Assembly (NCBI GenBank): GCA_020635455.1
Contig: JACJZT010000003.1
Coordinates: 186,001 to 250,000, forward strand
Direction of reading: 5' to 3'
Source: Flavobacteriales bacterium
Lineage (GTDB): Bacteria > Bacteroidota > Bacteroidia > NS11-12g > UBA9320
Length of the DNA stretch: 64,000 bases
The notes under the pieces were generated by a model that worked only from the letters and a program-made list of their open reading frames with translations, was not told the origin of the DNA and searched no databases. The translations under genes and the position numbers were made by a program. Below, piece by piece: positions 35,513 to 43,724 of the stretch (position 1 is its first letter; the number at the start of each line of letters is the position of its first letter).

Positions 35513-36268
35513 TTATTTTTTGAACACAACCCCTGCGGCCGGCTGAGCAAGGGGCATGATCGTTAGTTCGTTAATATTAACATGTTTGGGCTGGTTTAAA
35601 CACCAGAGGATCGCTTCTGCAATATCGTTGGCTACAAGGCTCTGATATCCTTCATACACTTTTTTCGACCTTTCGGCATCACCTTTAAAACGAACCAGTG
35701 AAAACTCAGTTTCAACGGCACCGGGATGGATACCACTCACTCTGATATCAAATTCGGCTAGCTCTCTGCGCATGGATCTGCTTAAGGCATCTACTGCATG
35801 TTTGGTACCACAATAAACATTGCCTCCGGTATAGATCTCCTTTCCAGCAATACTTCCTATATTTACAATATGCCCTGATCGTCTGTTAACCATAAGTGGC
35901 ATGACCATCCTCGACACATACAACAATCCTTTTATATTGGTATCCACCATCTGGTCCCAATCGTCGAGATTGCCACCGGCAAAACTGTCCAGGCCTGCTG
36001 CCAAACCAGCGTTATTGACCAAAACATCCATGTTTTTCCATCTGTCCGGAAGATCCTCAAAAAACGTCTCTACTTCTTTTCGTTTTCGGACGTCCAATTT
36101 TGCCGCATAAACTTCTGCACCATATCCCTTCAGTTCATTTTCAATATCCTTAAGCATTTCCTTTCTTCGGCCGCAAAGGATAAGATCGTAATTATTTTTT
36201 GCAAGCAACCTGGCTGTAGCCTTACCAATTCCGGCAGTTGCTCCGGTAACAAAAGCGATTTTTTTCAT
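35513..36268 (-). CDS. Short-chain dehydrogenase/reductase
   Basis: 251 aa. The cofactor motif is TGATAGIGKATA (residues 8-19) and NNAG follows at 85-88. The catalytic set is S139, Y152 and K156 (YCGTKHAVD). R34-R35 after the second strand suggest NADP preference. The sequence resembles the YdfG/serine 3-dehydrogenase group (WDQMVDTNIKGLLYVSRMVMPLMVNR and GGNVYCGTKHAVDALSRSMRRELAEFDIRVSGIHPGAVETEFS), which oxidise L-allo-threonine, serine and 3-hydroxy acids. The substrate remains an inference. Confidence 0.92.
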   Translation of the reverse strand: MKKIAFVTGATAGIGKATARLLAKNNYDLILCGRRKEMLKDIENELKGYGAEVYAAKLDVRKRKEVETFFEDLPDRWKNMDVLVNNAGLAAGLDSFAGGNLDDWDQMVDTNIKGLLYVSRMVMPLMVNRRSGHIVNIGSIAGKEIYTGGNVYCGTKHAVDALSRSMRRELAEFDIRVSGIHPGAVETEFSLVRFKGDAERSKKVYEGYQSLVANDIAEAILWCLNQPKHVNINELTIMPLAQPAAGVVFKK

Positions 36269-36360
36269 TATGCAGTTTTAATTTTTATTATACACCAAGA
36301 TCAAATGTTCAACCTTGGCTATGCGAAATTAAATATTAAAATTTGCATACCTTTAATTAT

Positions 36361-36717
36361 ATGTCTTATCATTTAACGCATCTTGAAAATTTAATCCTTT
36401 GTGAGCCGGAGTTTGAATTTTTTGAAACCGAATTCCTGGATGACTTCATAAACGAGATCCTAACAGAATTCGACGCTGTTGCACATGTGGTTCTTTACCT
36501 CGGTAATCTTGATTTTTTGAGTGATGAAGATACCGATCAACTGGTATTTCTAAACGAAGAACTTGTATTCAAGAAAGGTAATTTACACATCGTAAGTTTG
36601 TCGGAAAACATAAAAAACATCCTTGATAAGAAAATGCCTTTATATAGTGAAATTGATGAAGCTATAGATGAGGTCGACTCTCTTGAAATTGATAAAGAAT
36701 TACAATCTGAAGATTAA
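36361..36717 (+). CDS. Divergent STAS-like protein upstream of RNase Z
   Basis: 118 aa from ATG 36361. It is a small acidic alpha/beta protein. FDAVAHVVLYLGNLDFLSDEDTDQL followed by KKGNLHIVSLSENIKNIL aligns by pattern with the STAS/SpoIIAA core (strand, D/N-L switch loop, helix, strand, helix). In other Bacteroidota a STAS protein often precedes rnz, which supports the assignment. The loop where the phosphorylated Ser sits in anti-sigma antagonists reads SDEDTD, so the usual DSSG is lost. The C-terminus is an acidic tail. It abuts the rnz GTG start with no gap. Role unknown. Confidence 0.6.
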   Translation: MSYHLTHLENLILCEPEFEFFETEFLDDFINEILTEFDAVAHVVLYLGNLDFLSDEDTDQLVFLNEELVFKKGNLHIVSLSENIKNILDKKMPLYSEIDEAIDEVDSLEIDKELQSED

Positions 36718-37629
36718 GTGCCCGGAAAATTGGTAATACTGGGATGTGGTTCAGCTACACCAACCCTGATTCGGGGTCAGAGTGCAATCTATCTTGAATA
36801 TGCTCAACACAAGATCTTGTTTGACTGCGGTGAAGGAACCCAGTTACAATTTATCAAATACAAAATAAGTCCATATAAAATTGATACCATTTTGATCAGC
36901 CATCTTCATGGCGATCATACTAACGGGCTTCCGGGACTTTTGCATACTTTCAATCTTACAGGAAGAAAAGAAGAATTAAAAATTTTCGGCCCCTCCGGAA
37001 TTAAAGAGCTCATTGAACAGAGTTTTAAATATAGCGGGCACTCCCTTAAGTATCCCATTCAGATCAAAGAACCGGATCACCATAACGTGATACTCAACAG
37101 GATTTCTTCCGAATTAAATTTAACTTCCATCCCATTAACCCATAGAATTCCCTGTCTGGGCTACTGCCTTGATTTCAGTGAGCACCTTCAGAAGTTCAAA
37201 GAAACTGAATTTAAAAGATCCGGGCTACCGGTTGATTCCTTAAAAAATCTAAGAAAAGGCATGGAACTTGATTATGGTGGTCAAAATTATAAACATTCCG
37301 ACTTTTTTTCTGCCAGTGAAAAAAGATTTCGGTTTTCGTATTTTACCGATACGTTATTCCTTCCTGAACTTGCAGGACTAATTGAAAATTCGGACATACT
37401 TTACCACGATTCCACCTTTTTGAATACTCTTTTGGACAAAGCCCGTGAAACCTTTCACAGCACTGCGTCACAGGCAGCCAGTATGGCAAGCCTTGCCAAG
37501 GCTAAAAAGCTTATTCTCGGACATTTTTCATCAAGGTATAGGGAAACTACCGAAATGCAAACCGAAGCCGAGCGTATTTTTAAAAAGGTTTTAGCCGCTT
37601 ATGACGGAATGGAACTTCAATTAAAATAA
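36718..37629 (+). CDS. rnz: Ribonuclease Z
   Basis: 303 aa. The metallo-beta-lactamase core has H62-x-H64-x-D66-H67 in SHLHGDHTNGLPG, HDSTF and GHFSSRY for the other metal ligands, and the LILGCGSATPT start of the RNase Z family. It matures the 3' end of tRNA precursors. It uses a GTG start immediately after the TAA of the STAS-like gene, suggesting coupled translation. Confidence 0.95.
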   Translation: MPGKLVILGCGSATPTLIRGQSAIYLEYAQHKILFDCGEGTQLQFIKYKISPYKIDTILISHLHGDHTNGLPGLLHTFNLTGRKEELKIFGPSGIKELIEQSFKYSGHSLKYPIQIKEPDHHNVILNRISSELNLTSIPLTHRIPCLGYCLDFSEHLQKFKETEFKRSGLPVDSLKNLRKGMELDYGGQNYKHSDFFSASEKRFRFSYFTDTLFLPELAGLIENSDILYHDSTFLNTLLDKARETFHSTASQAASMASLAKAKKLILGHFSSRYRETTEMQTEAERIFKKVLAAYDGMELQLK

Positions 37630-37684
37630 TTCATTATCCACATTCGTTAACTAGGTTCGATTATCAGATACAGCGCAGCTTTAG

Positions 37685-37692
37685 TATCTTTG
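37685..37692 (+). promoter_or_regulatory. Candidate -7 element for ftsK
   Basis: TATCTTTG fits TAnnTTTG, 33 bp before the ftsK ATG. Confidence 0.5.
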
Positions 37693-37725
37693 GATTTACT
37701 TTAAAAATTTGTTCCAGGACCAGAA

Positions 37726-40212
37726 ATGAAAGGAAAAAACTCAAATAATTTTGAGAATGATTTCACCGACACAAAAAAACCTCTCACAAAAGGCAAATCG
37801 GGAGGTAAGACGAATGGTAAAAATTCAGAAAGCAATTCCATAAACTGGTCGGAGATAAAACGTTATGTACTGTTAAAGGACGAAGCTGCCCGAACCATTA
37901 CAGGTCTGTTGCTAATCGTTTTTTCCTTGTTTTCTTTAACATCAATTGTTTCATTTTTATTATACTGGAAGTCGGACCTAAGCATTATCCAGGTTGAAGT
38001 AGACCCGGGTTTAAACAAGATCGAGAACTGGATGGGGACACTTGGTGCACGTTTTGGACATGTGTTTGTTTACAAAGGATTTGGATTATTAAGTCTGGTG
38101 ATCCCAATTTTTAGTATGCACTTTGGCTTATTGTTAATGATCCGTAAAAGGATGATATCCCCACTGGTCTGGTTAAAATATGTTGCCAGCGTTGGTTTGT
38201 GGTTTATGCTCACCATGGGCGGGTTTTACGATACCATAAGTCCGGTTTTGGGAGGAGCGGTAGGGTACTATCTTTTTGATACCTTAAATCAAACGGTGGG
38301 AATGCTTGGAACCATTTTATTCATTCTACTCTCAGGATACCTGATCCTTTGGTTAATGTTTGGATTTGATCTTCTTGGACTTGAAAGCATTTTCAGGAAA
38401 AAAGAAGAAACGCTTCCGGATTCAATTGAAGAAGAAAACGACCTTGTACATGCAGGAGAAACTTTGTTTGAAAAAGATAAAATTGAAATTGATGAATTTG
38501 AAGAACCACCTGTTAAGGAAGAAAAACCCAATGAATTCAGTTTTAAGGTAGTGGATGAGCCTAAAATAAAAATCAAGGAAGACAAGGAAGAACAAGAACT
38601 TTCACTGGAAGTGAATGAAATCGTTCAGGAAGAAGAAAAACCTGAAATTATAAAAGAAGAAGAAAATGTTGAAAAGGAGCACTACGGGATCGACACCTTA
38701 TTCGACCCCAAACTCGATCTGAGGGATTATCAATTTCCGGACCTTGATTTTTTGAACGATTATGGCGGTGACGGACAAAAGGAAGTAAGCAGGGATGAAC
38801 TTGAAAAAAGCAAGAACATGATCGTGGAAACCCTGAAAAATTACAACATTGGCATTTCAAGCATCAAGGCCACAACCGGTCCTACGGTTACGCTTTTCGA
38901 AATAATCCCGGCTGCCGGCATTAAAATTTCACGGATCAAGAATCTTGAAGATGATATTGCCTTGAGCCTAGCTGCACTTGGGATAAGAATTATTGCGCCC
39001 ATTCCGGGAAGAGGTACCATTGGTATTGAAGTGCCGAATAAAAACCCGAAGATCGTTTCGATGAAGGCCATGATACAAAGTTCTAAATTTCAGAATTCCG
39101 ACCTGGACCTTCCGGTTTGTTTGGGGCGAAACATTTCAAATGAGGTTTTTGTTTCGGATCTTGCCAAAATGCCCCACCTTTTGATGGCAGGAGCTACAGG
39201 ACAGGGTAAATCTGTGGGACTGAATGCATTGCTGATTTCCCTTTTGTATAAGAAACACCCTTCGGAACTAAAATTTGTTCTGGTGGATCCGAAAAAAGTA
39301 GAATTAACCCTTTTCCGAACCATTGAAAGGCATTATCTGGCGAAATTACCCGGTGAAGGGGATGCGATCATCACAGACAATAAGCTGGTCATAACAACTT
39401 TGAAATCCCTGTGTCTTGAAATGGACAACCGTTATGAACTCCTTCAGTCGGCAATGGTGCGAAACCTGAAAGAATACAATCACAAATTCATACATCGCAA
39501 ATTAAATCCCAACGAAGGCCACCGGTTCTTGCCTTACATCGTTGTTATCATTGACGAGGTTGCCGACCTGATCATGACCGCCGGAAAAGAAGTTGAGCAT
39601 CCGATAAGCAGACTTGCTCAATTGGCAAGGGCCATTGGAATTCATCTTGTTCTGGCTACTCAAAGACCTTCCGTGAACATCATTACAGGAACGATAAAAG
39701 CCAATTTCCCTGCACGGATAGCTTTCAGGGTCACCTCAAAGATCGATAGTCGTACGATTCTGGACGCAAATGGAGCCGACCAACTCATAGGACGAGGTGA
39801 CATGTTGTTTTCGAATGGCAATGACCTGATCCGCCTTCAGTGTCCTTTCGTCGATACCCCTGAAGTGGAAAAGGTAACTGCCTTTATTGGTGCCCAAAGA
39901 GGATATCCTCAGGCATTGCAGTTACCTGCAGTAGCAGAAGATGATGGAGAAACCGAGCTTGGCGATATGGATTCGGAAGACTGGGATAGTTTGTTTGAAG
40001 AAGCAGCACGAATAATTGTCAGCAATCAACAAGGAAGTACCTCCATGTTGCAACGCAAATTAAAAATTGGTTACAATCGCGCCGGACGCTTGATAGATCA
40101 GATGGAAATTGCTAATATTGTAGGTCCTTTTAAAGGGTCCCAGGCTAGAGAAGTTTTAATTAAAGACGAAAATAGTTTGGAACAGATATTGCAAGAGATT
40201 TTAAACGAATGA
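37726..40212 (+). CDS. ftsK: DNA translocase FtsK/SpoIIIE
   Basis: 828 aa. A Lys/Asn-rich N-terminus leads to several transmembrane helices (about residues 60-220), followed by an acidic, low-complexity linker (about 230-320). The FtsK alpha/beta motor has Walker A GATGQGKS in LLMAGATGQGKSVGLNALL and Walker B YIVVIIDEVADLI. The C-terminal winged-helix gamma domain (MLQRKLKIGYNRAGRLIDQME) recognises polarity sequences. It pumps chromosome ends through the division septum. It overlaps lolA by four bases (ATGA). Confidence 0.96.
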   Translation: MKGKNSNNFENDFTDTKKPLTKGKSGGKTNGKNSESNSINWSEIKRYVLLKDEAARTITGLLLIVFSLFSLTSIVSFLLYWKSDLSIIQVEVDPGLNKIENWMGTLGARFGHVFVYKGFGLLSLVIPIFSMHFGLLLMIRKRMISPLVWLKYVASVGLWFMLTMGGFYDTISPVLGGAVGYYLFDTLNQTVGMLGTILFILLSGYLILWLMFGFDLLGLESIFRKKEETLPDSIEEENDLVHAGETLFEKDKIEIDEFEEPPVKEEKPNEFSFKVVDEPKIKIKEDKEEQELSLEVNEIVQEEEKPEIIKEEENVEKEHYGIDTLFDPKLDLRDYQFPDLDFLNDYGGDGQKEVSRDELEKSKNMIVETLKNYNIGISSIKATTGPTVTLFEIIPAAGIKISRIKNLEDDIALSLAALGIRIIAPIPGRGTIGIEVPNKNPKIVSMKAMIQSSKFQNSDLDLPVCLGRNISNEVFVSDLAKMPHLLMAGATGQGKSVGLNALLISLLYKKHPSELKFVLVDPKKVELTLFRTIERHYLAKLPGEGDAIITDNKLVITTLKSLCLEMDNRYELLQSAMVRNLKEYNHKFIHRKLNPNEGHRFLPYIVVIIDEVADLIMTAGKEVEHPISRLAQLARAIGIHLVLATQRPSVNIITGTIKANFPARIAFRVTSKIDSRTILDANGADQLIGRGDMLFSNGNDLIRLQCPFVDTPEVEKVTAFIGAQRGYPQALQLPAVAEDDGETELGDMDSEDWDSLFEEAARIIVSNQQGSTSMLQRKLKIGYNRAGRLIDQMEIANIVGPFKGSQAREVLIKDENSLEQILQEILNE

Positions 40213-40886
40213 TTATGAAAACAAACGTACGAAAAAACCCGGTGCGGACCATGGTGTCCTTATCCTTGTTGTTGGTCGTATTTGCTACTTCCGCTTTTGT
40301 AACTAACGACAAAGAATCCAGCAAAATACTTCAAAAGGTAAGTAAAACGTATAAATCGTTCAAAACGATAAAAGCGACCTTCAAGATCAATATCTATAAT
40401 AAACAGGATAAAAGTCGCCAAACAGAGAAAGGTACACTTTACGTTAAAGGCAAAAAATTCAGAGTTGAAATGGGTGGTCAAGATATTTATTGTGATGGAA
40501 AAACCCTCTGGACCTATCTTAAAGATGCCAATGAGGTTCAGATAAGCAATTATAACCCTAAGAATTCTGACATTAATCCTAGTGAAATATTTACAGTTTA
40601 CGAGAAAGGATTTTTATCAAAATTTATTGGTGAAGGTAAAAAAGGTAATGTGGTTACCGAACAAATTGAGTTGACCCCAACCGATAAAAAGAAACCCTTT
40701 TACAAGGTTAAATTGACCATTGACAAAATGGCAAAGAAAATACTGGACATGACCGTATTAAGTAAAAATGGCATGGAGTCGCTTTATGAAATCACAAGTT
40801 TCAATTCCAATATAGACATCAACGACAACTTTTTTAGATTTGACAAAAGTTCTAAACCTGGTGTAGTAGAAATAAATTTGAGATAA
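40209..40886 (+). CDS. lolA: Outer-membrane lipoprotein carrier protein
   Basis: 225 aa. A signal-peptide-like N-terminus (SLLLVVFATSAFV) is followed by the LolA half-barrel: KVSKTYKSFKTIKATFKINIYNK, GTLYVKGKKFRVEMGGQDIYCDGKTLWTYLKDANEVQISNY, and FFRFD near the end. LolA carries lipoproteins across the periplasm from the inner-membrane LolCDE. The ftsK-lolA order is common in bacteria. ATG at 40209 overlaps the ftsK stop; an internal ATG two codons later is an alternative start. The signal is not a lipobox, so it is soluble. Confidence 0.92.
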   Translation: MIMKTNVRKNPVRTMVSLSLLLVVFATSAFVTNDKESSKILQKVSKTYKSFKTIKATFKINIYNKQDKSRQTEKGTLYVKGKKFRVEMGGQDIYCDGKTLWTYLKDANEVQISNYNPKNSDINPSEIFTVYEKGFLSKFIGEGKKGNVVTEQIELTPTDKKKPFYKVKLTIDKMAKKILDMTVLSKNGMESLYEITSFNSNIDINDNFFRFDKSSKPGVVEINLR

Positions 40887-40905
40887 GCAATTCCAATAAT
40901 CTAAG

Positions 40906-40940
40906 AAAAACCCATTTCTGTTAGAATTGGGTTTTTTGTT
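40906..40940 (+). terminator. Rho-independent terminator after lolA
   Basis: AAAAACCCA (40906-40914) pairs with TGGGTTTTT (40928-40936), with partial pairing continued into the loop, and the T-run ends the unit. Confidence 0.8.
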
Positions 40941-41006
40941 TGCTCATGCACGAATGGCCTTTGTTTCATTTTTTTAAATTTGCAAAATCTTCTTAACAGA
41001 AAGAGC

Positions 41007-41444
41007 ATGGCAATTTTTAAACAAAGCAACGTGTGGATCAGATATCCGATAGTGCTTGGAGCCTTGATACTTTGTATTAAATGGTTTGAATTAAGGTTCT
41101 TCCTTTATTACGATAACATTTTTTTACTCACCGGTTCCATTGCTTTAATATTTGCCTTACTGGGAATTGTATTCGGAAGGATTTGGAGAAAACAGGATAA
41201 AATGAACCTTCAACCGAAAACAACGGAAAACAATTCAGATCTTGAGATCGAGTCGATCAGCAAACGGGAACTTGAGGTTCTGCAACTGATGAACCGGGGT
41301 TTGAGCAATCAGGAAATAGCAGACACTCTATTTGTTTCACTCAACACAGTTAAAACACATACCGGAAATCTGTATAAAAAACTCAAGGTCAATAAGAGAA
41401 ATCAGGCAATTAAAATGGCTAAGGATCATTCGATCTTGCAATAG
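41007..41444 (+). CDS. Membrane-bound LuxR-type HTH regulator without receiver domain
   Basis: 145 aa from ATG 41007. Two hydrophobic helices (about residues 13-32 and 38-57) anchor it to the membrane. After a short linker, residues about 83-142 form a LuxR/FixJ HTH: SKRELEVLQLMNRGLSNQEIADTLFVSLNTVKTHTGNLYKKL. There is no receiver or ligand domain, so DNA binding is coupled only to the membrane segment. It precedes a DUF4199 membrane-protein gene by 102 bp. Such a pairing recurs in Bacteroidota; function unknown. Confidence 0.9.
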   Translation: MAIFKQSNVWIRYPIVLGALILCIKWFELRFFLYYDNIFLLTGSIALIFALLGIVFGRIWRKQDKMNLQPKTTENNSDLEIESISKRELEVLQLMNRGLSNQEIADTLFVSLNTVKTHTGNLYKKLKVNKRNQAIKMAKDHSILQ

Positions 41445-41546
41445 CAGTGCCCTTTGGTACTTTTTTCATACCAAATTCATACTTAATTCATACCTTTCGG
41501 AGCAGGCTTTTAGACTTAAACTATTTTTATTTGCCAAAAATTATCA

Positions 41547-42104
41547 ATGATGAAAAACACAATTATTAAGTACGGTTCCTACTCAGGTTTAACCATTGTA
41601 GGTATTCTGGCAATCACGAGTTTGATAGGTTATGAAAAAATTGGATTTAAATACGGTGAACTGATCGGATACAGCTCAATGGTTTTGTCCTTCTTATTTA
41701 TCTTTTTCGGCATTCGTCAGTACAAAGCAGGACTGGGTGATGAGCCCTTCACCTTTATGCAGGCTTTTAAAATGGGTATTTTAATGAGTTTGATCGCTTC
41801 GGCCATTTACGTTGCAGGCTGGCTGTTTATCAATAAATTCATTTATCCTGATTTTATGGAAGATTACACAAATTATTATATAGAGTCGCAGAAATCAAAA
41901 GGTGTTGACAGTCTTCAACTACAGACCATGATCACCGAGATCGAAAAAAACAAGGAAATGCTCAAGAACCCTTTGGTAAATATTTTGATAACTTTTTTCG
42001 AAATTTTTCCGGTTGGAATTCTTGTAAGTCTTGTCTCTGCAATTATTCTCAGAAAAAACCAAGGCACTACGCCACTGTTTAAAATAAAAATACCTAAACC
42101 ATAA
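41547..42104 (+). CDS. DUF4199 membrane protein
   Basis: 185 aa with four hydrophobic helices: GSYSGLTIVGILAITSL, IGYSSMVLSFLFIFFGI, AFKMGILMSLIASAIYVAGW and PLVNILITFFEIFPVGILV. The pattern is the DUF4199 family of Bacteroidota. The FFGIRQYKAGLGDEPFTFMQAFKMG segment between helices 2 and 3 is characteristic. Its role is not known. It follows a membrane LuxR regulator that may control it. Confidence 0.88.
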   Translation: MMKNTIIKYGSYSGLTIVGILAITSLIGYEKIGFKYGELIGYSSMVLSFLFIFFGIRQYKAGLGDEPFTFMQAFKMGILMSLIASAIYVAGWLFINKFIYPDFMEDYTNYYIESQKSKGVDSLQLQTMITEIEKNKEMLKNPLVNILITFFEIFPVGILVSLVSAIILRKNQGTTPLFKIKIPKP

Positions 42105-42178
42105 AATAGCTGCTTAATTTTATAAATCAAGATTTGTTAATGTGTTAAAATCGGATTACGTTTGAAGAAAAAAAGATA

Positions 42179-42916
42179 ATGATTAAAAAATCCCTGCTAT
42201 TAATATTGTTATTGGGCGGACTGATGTTCCAGAATTGCGGCGATGATCCCGTTACCGTTCCAGACCCAATCACAGCCCCTTCTGTATTGTTACCCTCGAT
42301 CAGCGGTGTTGATGGAATTCTACTTGCAATGAACACCTCTACAAAATCGAATGGTACAGAAACCGTAACCGGAACCGGCTATGCAGTATTTTACAACAAT
42401 AAGAACGTTAACAGTAAAGTTGAAGCAGGAACCCTTAAACTGAACACCAAGGATCTGGTAAAGAGTGACGACAACATTTATTTTTACACTCCCGCTGCCA
42501 CTGACCCCAAAGGGATCATTTTTGGTTCTCAAATATTTTGGCAAGGTACCGGAAACACTGCATCAGGTGTACCGGCAATTAATGATAATGACGGAAGTGG
42601 ATTTCCAAATATGCCTCAATTATCTGAGTTTGTGAACTTTCAACAAGATCAGGACAAAACCATTAGTTGGGTAAGCAGTACCGGTGCCGATTCGGTAATA
42701 CTTGTGTTAAAGGGACCATCCTCCACTCTTAGAAGGGTTTTTGGCAACGACAAAACATCAACCACCTTATTAAAAGATGAAATTGCAAAGTTAGGAGTTG
42801 GTTCCGGTGTGTTGAGCATCATTAACTATAAACGATCCGACAAAACCATCGGCAGCAAAACCTATTCTTTCGTTAAGGAATCGGTTGCGACCACCACTAA
42901 AGTTGGTATACAATAA
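42179..42916 (+). CDS. Lipoprotein of unknown function
   Basis: 245 aa. SLLLILLLGGLMFQNC-GDD is a lipoprotein signal with lipobox Cys at residue 20; the DD after it suits export to the Bacteroidota surface. The rest is beta-rich, with Thr/Ser/Asn repeats and no catalytic motif I recognise. It has its own terminator at 42946-42972. It follows the DUF4199 gene by 74 bp but has no evident link to it. Confidence 0.82.
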   Translation: MIKKSLLLILLLGGLMFQNCGDDPVTVPDPITAPSVLLPSISGVDGILLAMNTSTKSNGTETVTGTGYAVFYNNKNVNSKVEAGTLKLNTKDLVKSDDNIYFYTPAATDPKGIIFGSQIFWQGTGNTASGVPAINDNDGSGFPNMPQLSEFVNFQQDQDKTISWVSSTGADSVILVLKGPSSTLRRVFGNDKTSTTLLKDEIAKLGVGSGVLSIINYKRSDKTIGSKTYSFVKESVATTTKVGIQ

Positions 42917-42945
42917 GAAACCTAATTAACCCCATTTAATAAATT

Positions 42946-42972
42946 GACCATCCTTAGTGATGGTCTTTTTTT
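42946..42972 (+). terminator. Rho-independent terminator after the lipoprotein gene
   Basis: GACCATC and GATGGTC form a perfect 7-bp stem around CTTAGT, followed by seven T residues. The T-run runs into the stop codon of the converging pnuC gene. Confidence 0.92.
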
Positions 42973-43523
42973 TACAAGGTTTGCTTGATCATTCTGTTCC
43001 ACCGGATCCAGCCTGAAATACCCAAGAAAAACAAGATCAGGGCATAACCCGATAATACCTCCAGGTCTTTCATTGCATATACCCATATCATCATGGCGTC
43101 TGCCACAAGCCAGTACAGCCAGTTCTCGATCAACTTTTTTGCAGTAAGCCATTGACCAAAAATACTGATATTGAGAATTGACGCTTCCATAAATGGGAAA
43201 CTACAATCCGTATGATTTTTCAAATAATAAAACGTCAGAGGAATGCTTGACAATGTAAAAATTACAAGCTTAATTCTTGATCCAGGTTTGAGAATGCCGG
43301 GTTTTCGGTCATCGGCACGTTTCCAGTTCCACCATCCCCAGATACCGATGGTCAGAAATAAAATTTGAACAACAAAATCACCATACAATTTCTGATACCA
43401 AAAAACATACATCAAACAGACTATGTTTATAAACCCTAAAGGCCAGGTAAGTATGTTGTTCAAATAAAGCAAAACAACAGCCAATACACCTGTCAACATG
43501 GCTATCCATTCTAATTGTATCAC
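42972..43523 (-). CDS. pnuC: PnuC-type vitamin/nucleoside transporter
   Basis: 183 aa from GTG 43523. Seven transmembrane helices are suggested by the hydrophobic blocks. WPLGFINIVCLMYVFWYQKLYGDFVVQILFLTIGIWGWWNW is the hallmark PnuC substrate-site block and WLVADAMMIWVYAM the second. The family moves nicotinamide riboside or, as PnuT, thiamine. No TPP riboswitch or TonB receptor is adjacent, so nicotinamide riboside is the default guess. No ATG fits before the conserved first helix: TTG 43532, GTG 43523 and ATG 43499 are the candidates. Confidence 0.9.
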   Translation of the reverse strand: MIQLEWIAMLTGVLAVVLLYLNNILTWPLGFINIVCLMYVFWYQKLYGDFVVQILFLTIGIWGWWNWKRADDRKPGILKPGSRIKLVIFTLSSIPLTFYYLKNHTDCSFPFMEASILNISIFGQWLTAKKLIENWLYWLVADAMMIWVYAMKDLEVLSGYALILFFLGISGWIRWNRMIKQTL

Positions 43524-43724
43524 AGTCCGCAATTTATTTCAATCCTAACAAAACACAACTATCTGTTTTCACTTCCTAAAGGTTGATTATCCAATTGCCT
43601 TACCCCAAAAATGTAGTGATATAAATAGGACTCAAAATATATCCGAATTAATTACAAAATTTGAAATTCTAAAATGTAATTAGGTTACATTTGCCAAAAA
43701 AAACTCATGTAACTCGATTACATT

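Noticed and set aside
37645..37680. AGGTTCGATTATCA, similar to a tRNA T-loop
   Set aside because: No matching acceptor stem, anticodon arm or CCA context is present; no tRNA found in the window.
43533..43724. Possible TPP riboswitch upstream of pnuC
   Set aside because: The CTGAGA and ACCTGA-type motifs of the THI element are absent, and no TonB receptor lies beside the gene.
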